DNA of 64,000 nt from Natronomonas halophila (lineage in GTDB: Archaea; Halobacteriota; Halobacteria; Halobacteriales; Haloarculaceae), in assembly GCF_013391085.1 (NCBI RefSeq), contig NZ_CP058334.1:2852001-2916000 (forward strand). Reading direction: 5' to 3'. Below are positions 17,659 to 26,533 of the stretch, one piece after another. Every line of letters starts with the position of its first letter. The stretch's first letter is position 1. Under the pieces are notes generated by a model. It saw only the letters and a program-made list of their open reading frames with translations, searched no databases and was not told the origin of the DNA. A program made the position numbers and the translations under genes.

Positions 17659-17799
17659 GTGCGAGCGTACAAACTCCTCCTCGCGACGCTGCTTCTCGTC
17701 TTTCTGCTGGCCGTCGTCGTCGAAGGCACGGCCTTGGAAGTCCTCCAGAACCTGTGGGAGAACTTCGAAGACGCCCTGTCGATGTCCATCCACAGATGA
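17659..17799 (+). CDS. Single-span small membrane protein
   Basis: 46 residues from GTG: a basic start (MRAYK), a hydrophobic span about residues 5-23, and an amphipathic acidic helix (LEVLQNLWENFEDAL). The start is chosen from the well-placed TATA element at 17630. Function unknown; it may regulate a membrane partner, but this is only inference from its shape. Confidence 0.55.
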   Translation: MRAYKLLLATLLLVFLLAVVVEGTALEVLQNLWENFEDALSMSIHR

Positions 17800-17842
17800 G
17801 AAGATAGATGTTTTATAAGACGTCGGTGTGGTGTTCGTAGCA

Positions 17843-19090
17843 ATGAGTAGGTCATGTGGGTCGCGCGCGTCCGCCGTGTTGCTGGCGTGTGCCTTCGCCG
17901 TCGTGCTGGTCTCGGCGGCGGTTCTGGGCGGCGCGGCACCGGTCGCCGCCAGCGACGGCCAGGCGGCCGAGACGCGACTCACACAGAGCGTCGACGCCGA
18001 CCGCGTCGAGTTCCGCGTGACCGTCTACGAGAACGGCTCCGCCGAGTGGCTCTTCCGCTACGAACAGCAACTCGAATCCGACACCGAACGTAGCGATTTC
18101 GAGACCTTCGCCGAGGAGTTCAACACCAACGAGACCGACCTCTATCTGAACTTTCGGGACCGTGCGTCGTCGCTGACGGCCTCGGGGGCCAACGCCACCG
18201 GCCGTGACATGCGCGCGGAGGCCTTCGCCAAGGACGCCTACATCGAGGAACGCGGCATCGACGCCAGCCGCGAGTTCGGCATCGTCGAGATGTCCTTCCA
18301 GTGGACCGCCCTGGCCGCCGAGGAGAACGGCCGTCTCGTCGTCGGCGACGTCTTCGACGGCGGCCTCTACGTTGGCTCGGACCAGGCCATCGTCTTCTCT
18401 CATGGCCCGAACCTCCAGTTCCAGTCGGTCCAACCCGATGACGCTACCTATTCGGCCGGCACGCTGGCCGAAAGCGACTCGGTGACCTGGGAAGGCGAAC
18501 GCTCCTTCAACGACAACCGGCCGCGGGTCGTCCTCGCGGAGGAGGGCACGGCCCCCGTGACGGCGACGTCGGCGCCGACCGGGACTGACCCCGGATGGCT
18601 GTTGCCGAGTGCGGCCCTCGTCATCGTGTTGTTGCTCGGTGTCGTCGCGGCGCTCGCTTACCGTTCCGGGGCGCTGCCACCGTCGGATGGGGATGCTGCC
18701 GCCGAATCCGGCCCTCCCGATGGTGATGGGGGTGCCGCCAGTGACACGGAGGCCGCCGAGGCGGCCGGTGCTGGCGCTGCGGGCGCGGAGGCCGACGCCG
18801 ACTCCGAGGGGCAAGCCGACGAGGCGGCCGCCGGTGCGACCGTCTCCGAGGAGGACCTCATGTCCGACGAGGAGCGGGTCGTCTCGCTGCTGGAGGCCCA
18901 CGGCGGCCGCATGAAGCAGGTCAACATCGTCGAGGAGACCGGCTGGTCGAAATCGAAGGTGTCGATGCTGCTCTCGGAGATGGAAGACGAGGGCACGATT
19001 TCGAAACTCCGGGTCGGCCGGGAGAACATCGTCTCGCTTTCGGGCCACGAACCCGACGCGGCCGGCTCGCCCTTCGAGGACGGGTCGTAG
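17843..19090 (+). CDS. Membrane-tethered winged-helix protein
   Basis: 415 residues: signal peptide (about 1-35, ending VAAS), an extracellular beta-rich domain (about 40-240) of a haloarchaeal type that I think is DUF7345, one span near 253-273, an acidic Ala/Glu-rich linker, and a C-terminal winged helix (about 340-405: RVVSLLEAHGGRMKQVNIVE, SKSKVSMLLSEMEDEG). The layout suggests a one-component regulator with an outside sensor and a DNA-binding tail inside. TTTTATAAG at 17810-17818 is about 28 bases upstream. The next gene, also regulatory, is on the same strand. Confidence 0.85.
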   Translation: MSRSCGSRASAVLLACAFAVVLVSAAVLGGAAPVAASDGQAAETRLTQSVDADRVEFRVTVYENGSAEWLFRYEQQLESDTERSDFETFAEEFNTNETDLYLNFRDRASSLTASGANATGRDMRAEAFAKDAYIEERGIDASREFGIVEMSFQWTALAAEENGRLVVGDVFDGGLYVGSDQAIVFSHGPNLQFQSVQPDDATYSAGTLAESDSVTWEGERSFNDNRPRVVLAEEGTAPVTATSAPTGTDPGWLLPSAALVIVLLLGVVAALAYRSGALPPSDGDAAAESGPPDGDGGAASDTEAAEAAGAGAAGAEADADSEGQADEAAAGATVSEEDLMSDEERVVSLLEAHGGRMKQVNIVEETGWSKSKVSMLLSEMEDEGTISKLRVGRENIVSLSGHEPDAAGSPFEDGS

Positions 19091-19131
19091 CCGACTCGCG
19101 GTATTACTTCCCCGGTGTAATCGGCAGGAAG

Positions 19132-19139
19132 TTTTTATT
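19132..19139 (+). promoter_or_regulatory. TATA box of the PAS/HTH_10 sensor
   Basis: TTTTTATT about 26 bases before the ATG at 19161. Confidence 0.55.
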
Positions 19140-19160
19140 CCCGTCCGAACTTGACAGACC

Positions 19161-22100
19161 ATGGAGCGTATAGAGGGAGACGAAACCACCGAGCGGTCCG
19201 GTGAAGGGATGGGGGGCCCGTATCACCGCCTCGTCGATGACCTCACCGATGGGGTGTTCCGACTCGACGCCGACGGTTCGTTCGAGGCGGTCAACGAGGC
19301 GTTCGCCGAGTTGGCGGGTCGCGAGCGTTCGGCCCTCCGCGGAACGAACTTCGGGGTCGCCTTCTCCGAGACAGCCACCGAGCGCATCGACGGGCTGTTG
19401 CGGTCGTTGGTGTCGGCCGACGACGCCGATACCGATACCATCTCCGTCGACGTCCGGACGGCGGACGGCGGGACGGTTCGCTGTGAGTTGCGCGTGTCCG
19501 TTATCGCCGAGGATGGGTCCCTCGCGGGCGCGTCGGGAATTTTGCGACGGCAGGCGGATACCGCCGACGAGTCGAACGGTGAGGACCCCGACGCCGTCTT
19601 CGACCGGCTTACCGATGCCGTCTTCGCGCTCGACCGGGAGGGGAAGTTTACCTACGTCAACGACCGGGCCGAGCGGGTTCTGGGCGAACCGGAATCGGAA
19701 CTGCTCGATACCGTCGCCTGGGAGCTGTTTTCGGGGAGTCGACGCGCCCAGTTCGAACAGCACTGCGAGGAGGCGCTTCGGACGCAGGAGCCGACCGCCT
19801 TCGAGGAGTTCAACCCGGACCTCGAGACGTGGTTCGACGTGCGGATTCACCCCTCCGAATCCGGCGTCTCGGTCCACTTCCGGGATATCACCGAGCGCAA
19901 GGAGCAGGAGGCGGAACTCAACGAGCGCGAACAGCGTCTCGTGATGCTCGCCGAGAGCCTGACCGAAATCGTCTGGATGGCCTCGCCGGACGGCGAGGAA
20001 ATCGTCTTCATCAACTCCGCCTACGAGGACGTCTGGGGCCGCGAGACAGACGAACTCCACGACGACGCGATGGCCTTCCTCGAAGGGGTCCACCCGGAGG
20101 ACCGCGACCGGGTTCGCGAGGCCTTCGGAGCCCTCCCCGAGGAGGAGTACGACGAGACGTTCCGTGTCGTCCAGCCGGATGGTACCGTCCGCTGGGTCGA
20201 GTCCCACGGGTCGGCCGTCGAGAACGACCAGGGTGAGGTCGTCCGCATCGTCGGCACCGCACAGGACATCACCGAGCGCCGACAGGCCCAGCAGGCACTC
20301 CGCGAACGGGAGCGACAACTCTCGACGCTGATGAGCAACGTCCCCGGCATGGTCTATCGCCGCCGGGGCGACGACGGCTGGCCGATGGAGTTCGTCAGCG
20401 AGGGCTGTACTGACCTGACGGGCTATGACCCCGAGACGCTCGAAGACGGCAGCGTCGTCTGGGGCGAGGACGTCGTCGTCGCCGAGGACCGCGCGGACCA
20501 TCGCGAGGAAATCATGGCCCACGTCGAGAGCCGCGAGTCCTTCGCGGTCACCTACCGTATCGAGACGGCAGCGGGCGAAACCAGGTGGGTTCGCGAGCAG
20601 GGCCGCGGCGTCTTCGACGACGGCACCCTCGAATCCCTCGAAGGCGTCGTTACCGACGTGACCGAGCGGGTCCAGTACGAACGGACCCTCGAACGGCGCG
20701 AACAGCGGCTTCGGGAGACCTACGATATCATCGCGGACAACGACCGGTCCTTCGAGGCCCAACTCGACGGACTACTGGAGGTCGGCCGCGAAGTGACCGA
20801 CGCCGAATACGCCGCGTTGGGTCGGATTCACGACGACGAGTACGTCTTCGATTCGGTCATCGCACCCGACGGCGACGTGGAACCGGGCGACGTAGTCCCG
20901 CTGTCGACGCGGGTCTGTGAACGGACCGCTGACGAGGAATCGTCGCTCCGTCTCGACGACATCAAGGCGGAGGCGCCCGACCTCGTCGACCGCGGCGGCT
21001 ACGAGGCCAGCGACGTGAACTGCTATCTCGGCGCGCCGGTCTTCGTCGACGGCGAGGTCTACGGCGTGCTCTGCTTTTACGGGCCGGAGGGCGGCGAGGG
21101 CCGCTTTACCGAGTGGCAGTCGACCTTCGCGGATATCATGAGTCGGTGGATCGGCACCGAACTGGAGACCAAACGCCACACCGAGCAACTGGCGGCGCTG
21201 AACGAACTCAACGGCGTCGTCCGCGGCGTCTCGGATGCGGTTATCGACCAGTCGACCCGCGAGGAAATCGAGGAGATAACCTGCCAGCGACTCGCGGAAT
21301 CGGATTCCTACCAGTTCGCGTGGCTGGGCGAACCGAACACGAAGACCCAGCGTATCGAACCGCGCGCCGAAGTCGGTGCCGAGGGGTATCTCGACGATAT
21401 CGAGTTCTCGGTCGACCCCGACGCGCCGGAAAGCGACGGCCCGACAGCAGCGGCGCTTCGGTCCGGCGACATCGAAACCGTCCGGAACGTCCAGAGTGAC
21501 CCCGACTACGAGCCGTGGCAGGCGGCCGCCGAGGAACGCGGGTTCCGGGCAGCGGCCGCGGTGCCCGTCGTCCACGAGGAGACGACCTACGGCGTGTTGA
21601 ACGTCTACACCGAACGAAACGACGCCTTCGAGCGCGAGGAGCGGGTCGTCCTCGAACACCTCGGCGAACTCGTCGGCCACGCCATCGCCGCCGTCGAGCG
21701 GAAGCGCGCGCTGATGACCGACGAAATCGTCGAACTGGAGTTCGCCGCCTCGAACGTCTTTGCGCGCCGAAACGAGGACCTCCCGGAGGGAACTGTCTCC
21801 TTCGACCGGTCGATTCCGACCGGTGACGGCCAGTACCTCGTCTATGCGACCGCAGACGGCGACGTGGTCGACTCGCTTGAAACGGTAGCCGACGCCATCC
21901 CGCTCGCCGAGTCGATTACGACCATCGAAACGACCGGCGAGGGGACGTATCAGCTCCATCTCTCCGAGCCGCCGGTCATTTCGACGATTGCCTCCCTCGG
22001 CGGCGCCGTCGAGCGGGCGGTCATGGAGGATGGCGACTTCCGGATGACGGTCCACGTCCCGAGCGGAACCGACGTACGGCAGGTTATCGATACGGTACAG

Positions 22101-22373
22101 GAAGCGCTCCCGCAGGCCGAACCGCTGGCCCGGCGGCAGGTGCCACACGCGGACAGTTCGGCCGGCAGCGGCGTCAACACCGACCTCGATATCGACCTGA
22201 CCGAACGCCAGCGGGCCGCGGTCGAGGCCGCTTACTTCGCGGGCTTCTTCGAGTGGCCCCGCGACAGTTCCGGCGAGGAGGTCGCCGAGTCGCTGGATAT
22301 CACGTCACCGACCTTCCACCAGCACGTCCGGGCCGCCGAGAACAAGGTTTTCAGCGCGCTGTTCGATGGGTAA
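19161..22373 (+). CDS. Multi-PAS/GAF sensor with HTH_10 output domain
   Basis: 1070 residues. Successive PAS-like domains start near residues 20, 140, 260 and 385 (for example DAVFALDREGKFTYVNDRAE and AQDITERRQAQ, DITERKEQE linkers), followed by two GAF domains (about 510-670 and 690-850), the bacterio-opsin-activator mixed domain, and a C-terminal HTH_10 (LTERQRAAVEAAYFAGFFEW, SPTFHQHVRAAENKVF). There is no histidine kinase core, so it is a one-component sensor-regulator like Bat. Ligands and targets are unknown. No cysteine-rich haem or flavin motif stands out. Confidence 0.93.
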   Translation: MERIEGDETTERSGEGMGGPYHRLVDDLTDGVFRLDADGSFEAVNEAFAELAGRERSALRGTNFGVAFSETATERIDGLLRSLVSADDADTDTISVDVRTADGGTVRCELRVSVIAEDGSLAGASGILRRQADTADESNGEDPDAVFDRLTDAVFALDREGKFTYVNDRAERVLGEPESELLDTVAWELFSGSRRAQFEQHCEEALRTQEPTAFEEFNPDLETWFDVRIHPSESGVSVHFRDITERKEQEAELNEREQRLVMLAESLTEIVWMASPDGEEIVFINSAYEDVWGRETDELHDDAMAFLEGVHPEDRDRVREAFGALPEEEYDETFRVVQPDGTVRWVESHGSAVENDQGEVVRIVGTAQDITERRQAQQALRERERQLSTLMSNVPGMVYRRRGDDGWPMEFVSEGCTDLTGYDPETLEDGSVVWGEDVVVAEDRADHREEIMAHVESRESFAVTYRIETAAGETRWVREQGRGVFDDGTLESLEGVVTDVTERVQYERTLERREQRLRETYDIIADNDRSFEAQLDGLLEVGREVTDAEYAALGRIHDDEYVFDSVIAPDGDVEPGDVVPLSTRVCERTADEESSLRLDDIKAEAPDLVDRGGYEASDVNCYLGAPVFVDGEVYGVLCFYGPEGGEGRFTEWQSTFADIMSRWIGTELETKRHTEQLAALNELNGVVRGVSDAVIDQSTREEIEEITCQRLAESDSYQFAWLGEPNTKTQRIEPRAEVGAEGYLDDIEFSVDPDAPESDGPTAAALRSGDIETVRNVQSDPDYEPWQAAAEERGFRAAAAVPVVHEETTYGVLNVYTERNDAFEREERVVLEHLGELVGHAIAAVERKRALMTDEIVELEFAASNVFARRNEDLPEGTVSFDRSIPTGDGQYLVYATADGDVVDSLETVADAIPLAESITTIETTGEGTYQLHLSEPPVISTIASLGGAVERAVMEDGDFRMTVHVPSGTDVRQVIDTVQEALPQAEPLARRQVPHADSSAGSGVNTDLDIDLTERQRAAVEAAYFAGFFEWPRDSSGEEVAESLDITSPTFHQHVRAAENKVFSALFDG

Positions 22374-22700
22374 TTACGCGGATTCGACGAACGCGACGAC
22401 GGATTCGGTTTCCTCGAAGCCGTCCGCGCGCGTTGCGACCGGCTCGCCGTCCTTGAACAGCACCAGCGTCGGCACCGACCCGATATCGAATCGGTCGAGC
22501 AACGAGAGGTCCTCGCGTGGGTTCAGCATGGCGACGGCGGCGTCGGTCGCGCGGGCGACGTTGCCGAGGATGGGCTCCATCGCCTGGCACTTCGGACAGC
22601 CCTTGGTGTAGAACTCCACGAGGGCGAGGTCGTGGTCGGCCACGAAGCGGTCGAGGTCCTCGCCGTCGGTGAGTCGTTCCGGGCGGGTGGTTTCTTGCAT
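22374..22700 (-). CDS. Thioredoxin-like protein
   Basis: 108 residues, one thioredoxin domain. The redox-active site is C35-P-K-C38 (YTKGCPKCQAM), and the cis-Pro loop is GSVPTLVLF. It lies convergent with the sensor gene, abutting its stop codon. CPKC is unusual compared with the standard CGPC, so redox potential may differ; the role as a cytosolic disulfide reductase is inferred from the fold. Confidence 0.92.
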   Translation of the reverse strand: MQETTRPERLTDGEDLDRFVADHDLALVEFYTKGCPKCQAMEPILGNVARATDAAVAMLNPREDLSLLDRFDIGSVPTLVLFKDGEPVATRADGFEETESVVAFVESA

Positions 22701-22803
22701 ACTCAGTCGTAGGCGGTCGGCGCTGAAACCCCTATCGGCGAGGTGTGTCGCCCCCGGACAACCGGGCCGGGGACTTATTTCCACGGCCGGCAAACGGACG
22801 AGT

Positions 22804-23046
22804 ATGAGTGATTTGTCGGACGACATCCGGTCGGCGTTCGAGGGAACGAAATACACCGTCGCTGACGTGACCGAAAACCGCGGGCAGATGCGTATCGAAC
22901 TGCTGGAGCCCGACGCCGAAGCCGACGCCCTCCGAGAGGTACTGGATACGGTCGTCGACGTCGACGACGTGTTCGGTCCGAACGTGACGACCGAATCGGC
23001 CGATGGACAGGGCGTCCGAACCGTCATCACGTTTCGGAAGCGATAG
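22804..23046 (+). CDS. Uncharacterised small haloarchaeal protein
   Basis: 80 residues, MSDLSDDIRSAFEGTKYTV to VRTVITFRKR. An acidic alpha-beta pattern without cysteines or membrane spans. The layout (two helices and a beta hairpin) looks like a small ferredoxin-like fold, but I cannot name a family. It precedes psmA on the same strand with its own 185-base gap. Confidence 0.72.
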   Translation: MSDLSDDIRSAFEGTKYTVADVTENRGQMRIELLEPDAEADALREVLDTVVDVDDVFGPNVTTESADGQGVRTVITFRKR

Positions 23047-23165
23047 GCGGCTTTCGGCGGTCGAACGACTCCGTCCAAGCCGTCGACTGCCCAAACGTAC
23101 TTGAGGCTTGACCCCAGCGGCGTAACGCTCTTTACACTCGACCGAAGGTCGGGGCAAGGTTATCC

Positions 23166-23188
23166 CATTATAAGGAACGTATATATGG
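23166..23188 (+). promoter_or_regulatory. Two TATA-like elements upstream of psmA
   Basis: CATTATAAGG (23166-23175) and CGTATATATGG (23178-23188) lie 43-65 bases before the psmA ATG. That is further than for a leaderless gene, so psmA probably has a short 5' leader with two candidate start sites. Confidence 0.45.
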
Positions 23189-23230
23189 GGGCACCCTAAC
23201 CCGGGGTAAGGCCCTCTGGCCTCTCACACT

Positions 23231-23965
23231 ATGCAAGGAAATTCACAACAGCAGGCCTACGACCGGGGAATCACCATCTTCTCTCCGGACGGACGGCTCT
23301 ATCAGGTCGAATACGCACGGGAAGCGGTCTCCCGTGGGACCGCCAGCGTCGGCGTTCGCACGTCCGAGGGTGTCGTTCTCGCCGCCAACCGGCGGGTTCG
23401 CTCACCGCTCATGGAACGGTCCTCGGTCGAAAAGCTCCACAAGATCGACGAGCACGTCGGCATCGCCAGCGCCGGCCACGTGGCCGACGCCCGCCAGCTC
23501 ATCGACTTCGCGCGGCGGCGCGCCCAGACGGAACGCCTCCGTTACAGCGAACCGATTCCCATCGAGACGCTGACGAAGTCGGTCACCGACCACATTCAGG
23601 AGTACACCCAGACGGGCGGCGCGCGCCCGTTCGGTGTCGCCCTGCTGGTCGGCGGCATCTACGACGGCGAACCGCGCCTCTTCGAGACGGACCCCTCCGG
23701 GACGCCCTACGAGTGGAAGGCGACCGCGGTCGGCGGCGACCGCGAGGAACTGCAGGAAACGCTCGAAGCCGGCTACAGCGAGGACATCGGCCTCGAAGAC
23801 GGCATCGAACTCGCTGTCGAGGCGCTCGTCTCCGCGAACGAGGACCTCGAACCCGGCAACGTCGAACTCTCGACGATAGATGCCGACACCGAGAGCTTCG
23901 AGACGCTCTCGACCGACGAGGTCGAGACGTACTTCACCGATATCGAGGGTGAAACCGATGAATAA
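23231..23965 (+). CDS. psmA: Proteasome alpha subunit
   Basis: 244 residues. It forms the outer heptameric rings of the 20S proteasome, gating access to the chamber and docking PAN ATPases. The N-terminal gate (YDRGITIFSPDGRLYQVEYA) is diagnostic. The C-terminus is acidic, typical of haloarchaea. The stop overlaps the psmB ATG by eight bases, so the two core subunits are translated together. Confidence 0.98.
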   Translation: MQGNSQQQAYDRGITIFSPDGRLYQVEYAREAVSRGTASVGVRTSEGVVLAANRRVRSPLMERSSVEKLHKIDEHVGIASAGHVADARQLIDFARRRAQTERLRYSEPIPIETLTKSVTDHIQEYTQTGGARPFGVALLVGGIYDGEPRLFETDPSGTPYEWKATAVGGDREELQETLEAGYSEDIGLEDGIELAVEALVSANEDLEPGNVELSTIDADTESFETLSTDEVETYFTDIEGETDE

Positions 23966-24647
23966 CGACGGACTCGGCGAGATGGACTCCCCGTACGAAC
24001 CGGAACTCGGCGAAGTGCCGTCCACGCCCGGCGAGGACGAGACGGTCAACAAGACCGGAACGACGACGGTCGGCATCGCCACCGAGGACGGCGTCGCCAT
24101 CGCGACGGACATGCGCGCCTCCCTCGGCGGCCGCTTCGTCTCCAACAAGAACGTCCAGAAGGTCGAGCAGATTCACCCGACGGCGGCGCTGACGCTTGTC
24201 GGCTCCGTCGGTGGCGCCCAGTCGTTCATCCGCTCGCTGCGCGCGGAATCCTCGCTGTACGAGACCCGGCGCAACAAGCCGATGAACATCGAGGCACTGG
24301 CCACGCTCGCGGGCAACCTCGCCCGCGGCGGCCCGTTCCGCGCCATCCGCCCCATCCTCGGCGGTGTCGACGACGACGGCAGCCACGTCTACTCCATCGA
24401 CCCCGCCGGCGGCGTCATGGCCGACGACTACACGGTCACCGGCAGCGGGATGCAACTCGCCTACGGTGTTCTCGAAAACGACTACGAACCCGACCTCGAC
24501 ATCGACACGGCGACGACGCTGTCGGCCCGTGCCGTCGAGGCGGCCGTCGAACGTGACACCGGCTCCGGCAACGGCGTCTACCTCGCGACGGTCACCGACG
24601 AGGGCGTCGACATCCGCGGTCACAAGGACTTCGACGAGGTCCTATAA
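23958..24647 (+). CDS. psmB: Proteasome beta subunit
   Basis: 229 residues. The start at 23958 overlaps the psmA stop. A propeptide of about 34 residues precedes the catalytic Thr35 (TGTTTVGIAT), which is exposed by self-cleavage. Conserved residues include D in ATDMRAS, K in NKNVQK, and the GSVGGAQS turn. It supplies the chymotrypsin-like proteolytic sites of the inner rings. A T-rich stretch (GATTTTTGTC, 24663-24672) after the stop may end the transcript. Confidence 0.98.
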   Translation: MNNDGLGEMDSPYEPELGEVPSTPGEDETVNKTGTTTVGIATEDGVAIATDMRASLGGRFVSNKNVQKVEQIHPTAALTLVGSVGGAQSFIRSLRAESSLYETRRNKPMNIEALATLAGNLARGGPFRAIRPILGGVDDDGSHVYSIDPAGGVMADDYTVTGSGMQLAYGVLENDYEPDLDIDTATTLSARAVEAAVERDTGSGNGVYLATVTDEGVDIRGHKDFDEVL

Positions 24648-24769
24648 CCGGCCATTTCCGCGGATTTTTGTCTCGCCTGTGCCCGGTCTCTCGATGTGAA
24701 ACCACAACAGGGCTACGCCGAAACGCAACCGTTATACGTTCCTCCCGGTTACGAAGAGATGCGCTGAAC

Positions 24770-24844
24770 GCTCCGTTGGTGTAGTCCGGCCAATCATCTT
24801 GCCCTCTCACGGCAAGGACCAGGGTTCGAATCCCTGACGGAGCA
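24770..24844 (+). tRNA. tRNA-Glu(CTC)
   Basis: 75 bases. GCTCCGT pairs with ACGGAGC; the anticodon loop CTCTCAC carries CTC, reading GAG; the T arm is GGGTTCGAATCCC. Unlike the tRNA-Leu here, it lies on the plus strand. CCA is not encoded. An integrase-like fragment lies 160 bases downstream, suggesting the 3' end of this tRNA was once an integration site. Confidence 0.97.
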
Positions 24845-25189
24845 TCCCTTTCCTTCCGCGGTCTGCCGATTCTATCCCGTGCATTAACCTGAGGTAAACG
24901 AACGATGCACGGCAACTCAGTAACTCGGAACGGGTCATCCCGACGCCACCCTTCGATTTCACGAATTGCGTCGGCTACTCAGTTCACCGGATTCTTCGAA
25001 CAGGCTCATGAGTGAACGCAACACTAGCAACACGGTCGACGGCATCACGCTCGTGACCGACCCCGAGGCGGCCTACCTCAACGAACGCCAGCTGGTTGAC
25101 TATCGCTGCGTATCTTCGATGAGAGCAGAACGATATCGATTCCCCTCTGACCCGAAGATTATTGTCTCGTAAGACGTGACATGTAACGT
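24845..25189. other. Gene-free spacer after tRNA-Glu
   Basis: No intact gene. It contains an integrase-like stub (25008-25172), and a putative TATA region (TGTCTCGTAAGACG, 25163-25176) before the nucleotidyltransferase. I see no second copy of the tRNA-Glu 3' end within what I could read downstream, so no att pair is claimed. Confidence 0.55.
25008..25172 (+). pseudogene. N-terminal stub of a tyrosine integrase (likely)
   Basis: A 54-codon frame whose first part (GITLVTDPEAAYLNERQLVD) resembles the start of haloarchaeal XerC/D-like integrases, which I recall as opening with a DPE-x-YLNERQLVDYR segment. Similarity stops after about residue 33, and the rest (CVSSMRAERYRFPSD) is unlike the family; the catalytic domain is absent. 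Position beside a tRNA gene fits an integration relic. The assignment relies on memory of the family, so confidence is moderate. Confidence 0.5.
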
Positions 25190-25870
25190 ATGACGAGACA
25201 GGAAGATACGGCCGCCCAGACGGAACAGGCGACGGTCGGTCTACCCATACCGACGCCGGATCCGGATTTATTCCGTCACGCGGCGACCGACGACCTCCTC
25301 CAACTGTTACTCGATACTCCCTATGAGCAATTCACCATCCGGGAGTTGGCTCGCCTCACCGACAACGCCGCCCAGTCGGTGAAACGGGCCGTCGACGTTC
25401 TCGAACCCAATGGTCTAGTTGTGACCGAGACAGAGGGAAACCGCCGTCTTGTCGGCATCAATCGTGCCCGTGTTTCGAAGCCGGACGATCCAGTCCTGCG
25501 GATTCCACAGGTCGAGTTTCACCCACCCGTCCGTGCTGCTCTCGACCGGCTCCAAGCCGAACTCGACGGTGTCGAGGGCATTCTAGTCTTCGGCAGCGTC
25601 GCCCGGGGGCGGGCCGACAGACAGAGCGATATCGACCTGTGGGTGCTGGCTAGTGACCGCGGCCAGCAGCACCGGGCCAACGAACTCGCGAAGGAACTCG
25701 GAGGGGAACGGTTCGACGGTGACCGCTACGAGTTCCAGATTCTCGTCGAGACACCGGACTCGGCCAGCGAGCACGGCGACCGACTCGAAGACGTGTTCAC
25801 CGACGCAATCACGCTTGTCGATAGCGAGACGCTCCGGAAACTCAAGCGCGAGGTGCTGAGCGGTGCCTAA
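25190..25870 (+). CDS. Winged-helix nucleotidyltransferase (MNT antitoxin-like)
   Basis: 226 residues. A winged helix (about 33-90, IRELARLTDNAAQSVKRAVD) is followed by a minimal nucleotidyltransferase fold with G135-S136 and D147-x-D149 (FGSVARGRADRQSDIDLWV), and a third acidic residue E181. In known MNT-HEPN systems such an enzyme neutralises the HEPN toxin by nucleotidylating it. The next gene overlaps by eight bases and is HEPN-like, giving the classic pair. The fused winged helix may provide autoregulation. Confidence 0.88.
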   Translation: MTRQEDTAAQTEQATVGLPIPTPDPDLFRHAATDDLLQLLLDTPYEQFTIRELARLTDNAAQSVKRAVDVLEPNGLVVTETEGNRRLVGINRARVSKPDDPVLRIPQVEFHPPVRAALDRLQAELDGVEGILVFGSVARGRADRQSDIDLWVLASDRGQQHRANELAKELGGERFDGDRYEFQILVETPDSASEHGDRLEDVFTDAITLVDSETLRKLKREVLSGA

Positions 25871-26375
25871 CGAACCGGACGCCCTTGTGGAGGCACTGGC
25901 CCATACTGAAGACGCGTTCAGCGGTCAACTGGGACGCCCGGAGTACGAAGCGGGACTCGACCCGAGCGACAACGAGGCCGACGTGATTCAACTTCGGAAG
26001 GCGTGCCGGCTACTTGACGCGTGTCGGCTCCTCCGGGAACACGACGGGTATCACACCAGCGTCATCGAGATGTCGTTCGCGGCTATCGAGCGCACGCTCG
26101 AATTCTACGCACTCACCGCGTCCAACGACACGATCGACGACTTCCGTGAAGGCCACGACCGCGCCTATGACCGTGGTGCCGAACTCGGCCTCGTGACCGA
26201 AGAGACTGCCCGGCGGATGAAACAGCTGTACCGTGACAACCGAGCGGCGTCGTACTACCGCGATACTGTCGCGGCCGCCCAGCAAGCGGATGCGCTATTT
26301 GACCTTGCCGTCACGCTTCACGAGTACGTCCAGAACTTCGCCCAGTTCTCACACCAGTGCCGCTGTCAAGAATAA
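25863..26375 (+). CDS. HEPN-like toxin partner of the nucleotidyltransferase
   Basis: 170 residues from a GTG overlapping the nucleotidyltransferase stop. All-alpha, with the segment YRDNRAASYYRD (residues 123-134) at the position where HEPN proteins carry an R-x4-6-H/Y RNase motif; here R127 or R124 and Y131/Y132 stand in for the canonical His. HEPN toxins cut RNA. The pairing and overlap support the call; the variant motif leaves room for an inactive or non-RNase member. Confidence 0.75.
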   Translation: MPNEPDALVEALAHTEDAFSGQLGRPEYEAGLDPSDNEADVIQLRKACRLLDACRLLREHDGYHTSVIEMSFAAIERTLEFYALTASNDTIDDFREGHDRAYDRGAELGLVTEETARRMKQLYRDNRAASYYRDTVAAAQQADALFDLAVTLHEYVQNFAQFSHQCRCQE

Positions 26376-26533
26376 CAGCTGTTGCTTGGGAGGTTTCGCA
26401 GACCAAGCACGTTCGAAGGATTCACACATAACCACGCAGTCCTTTGGTTTCGTGGTTTGCCACCGGCCCACAGGACTCGATACTGACCCCGATTCAGTCG
26501 TATAGTTCGGTGATATGGTCGATGGTCTCGGAA

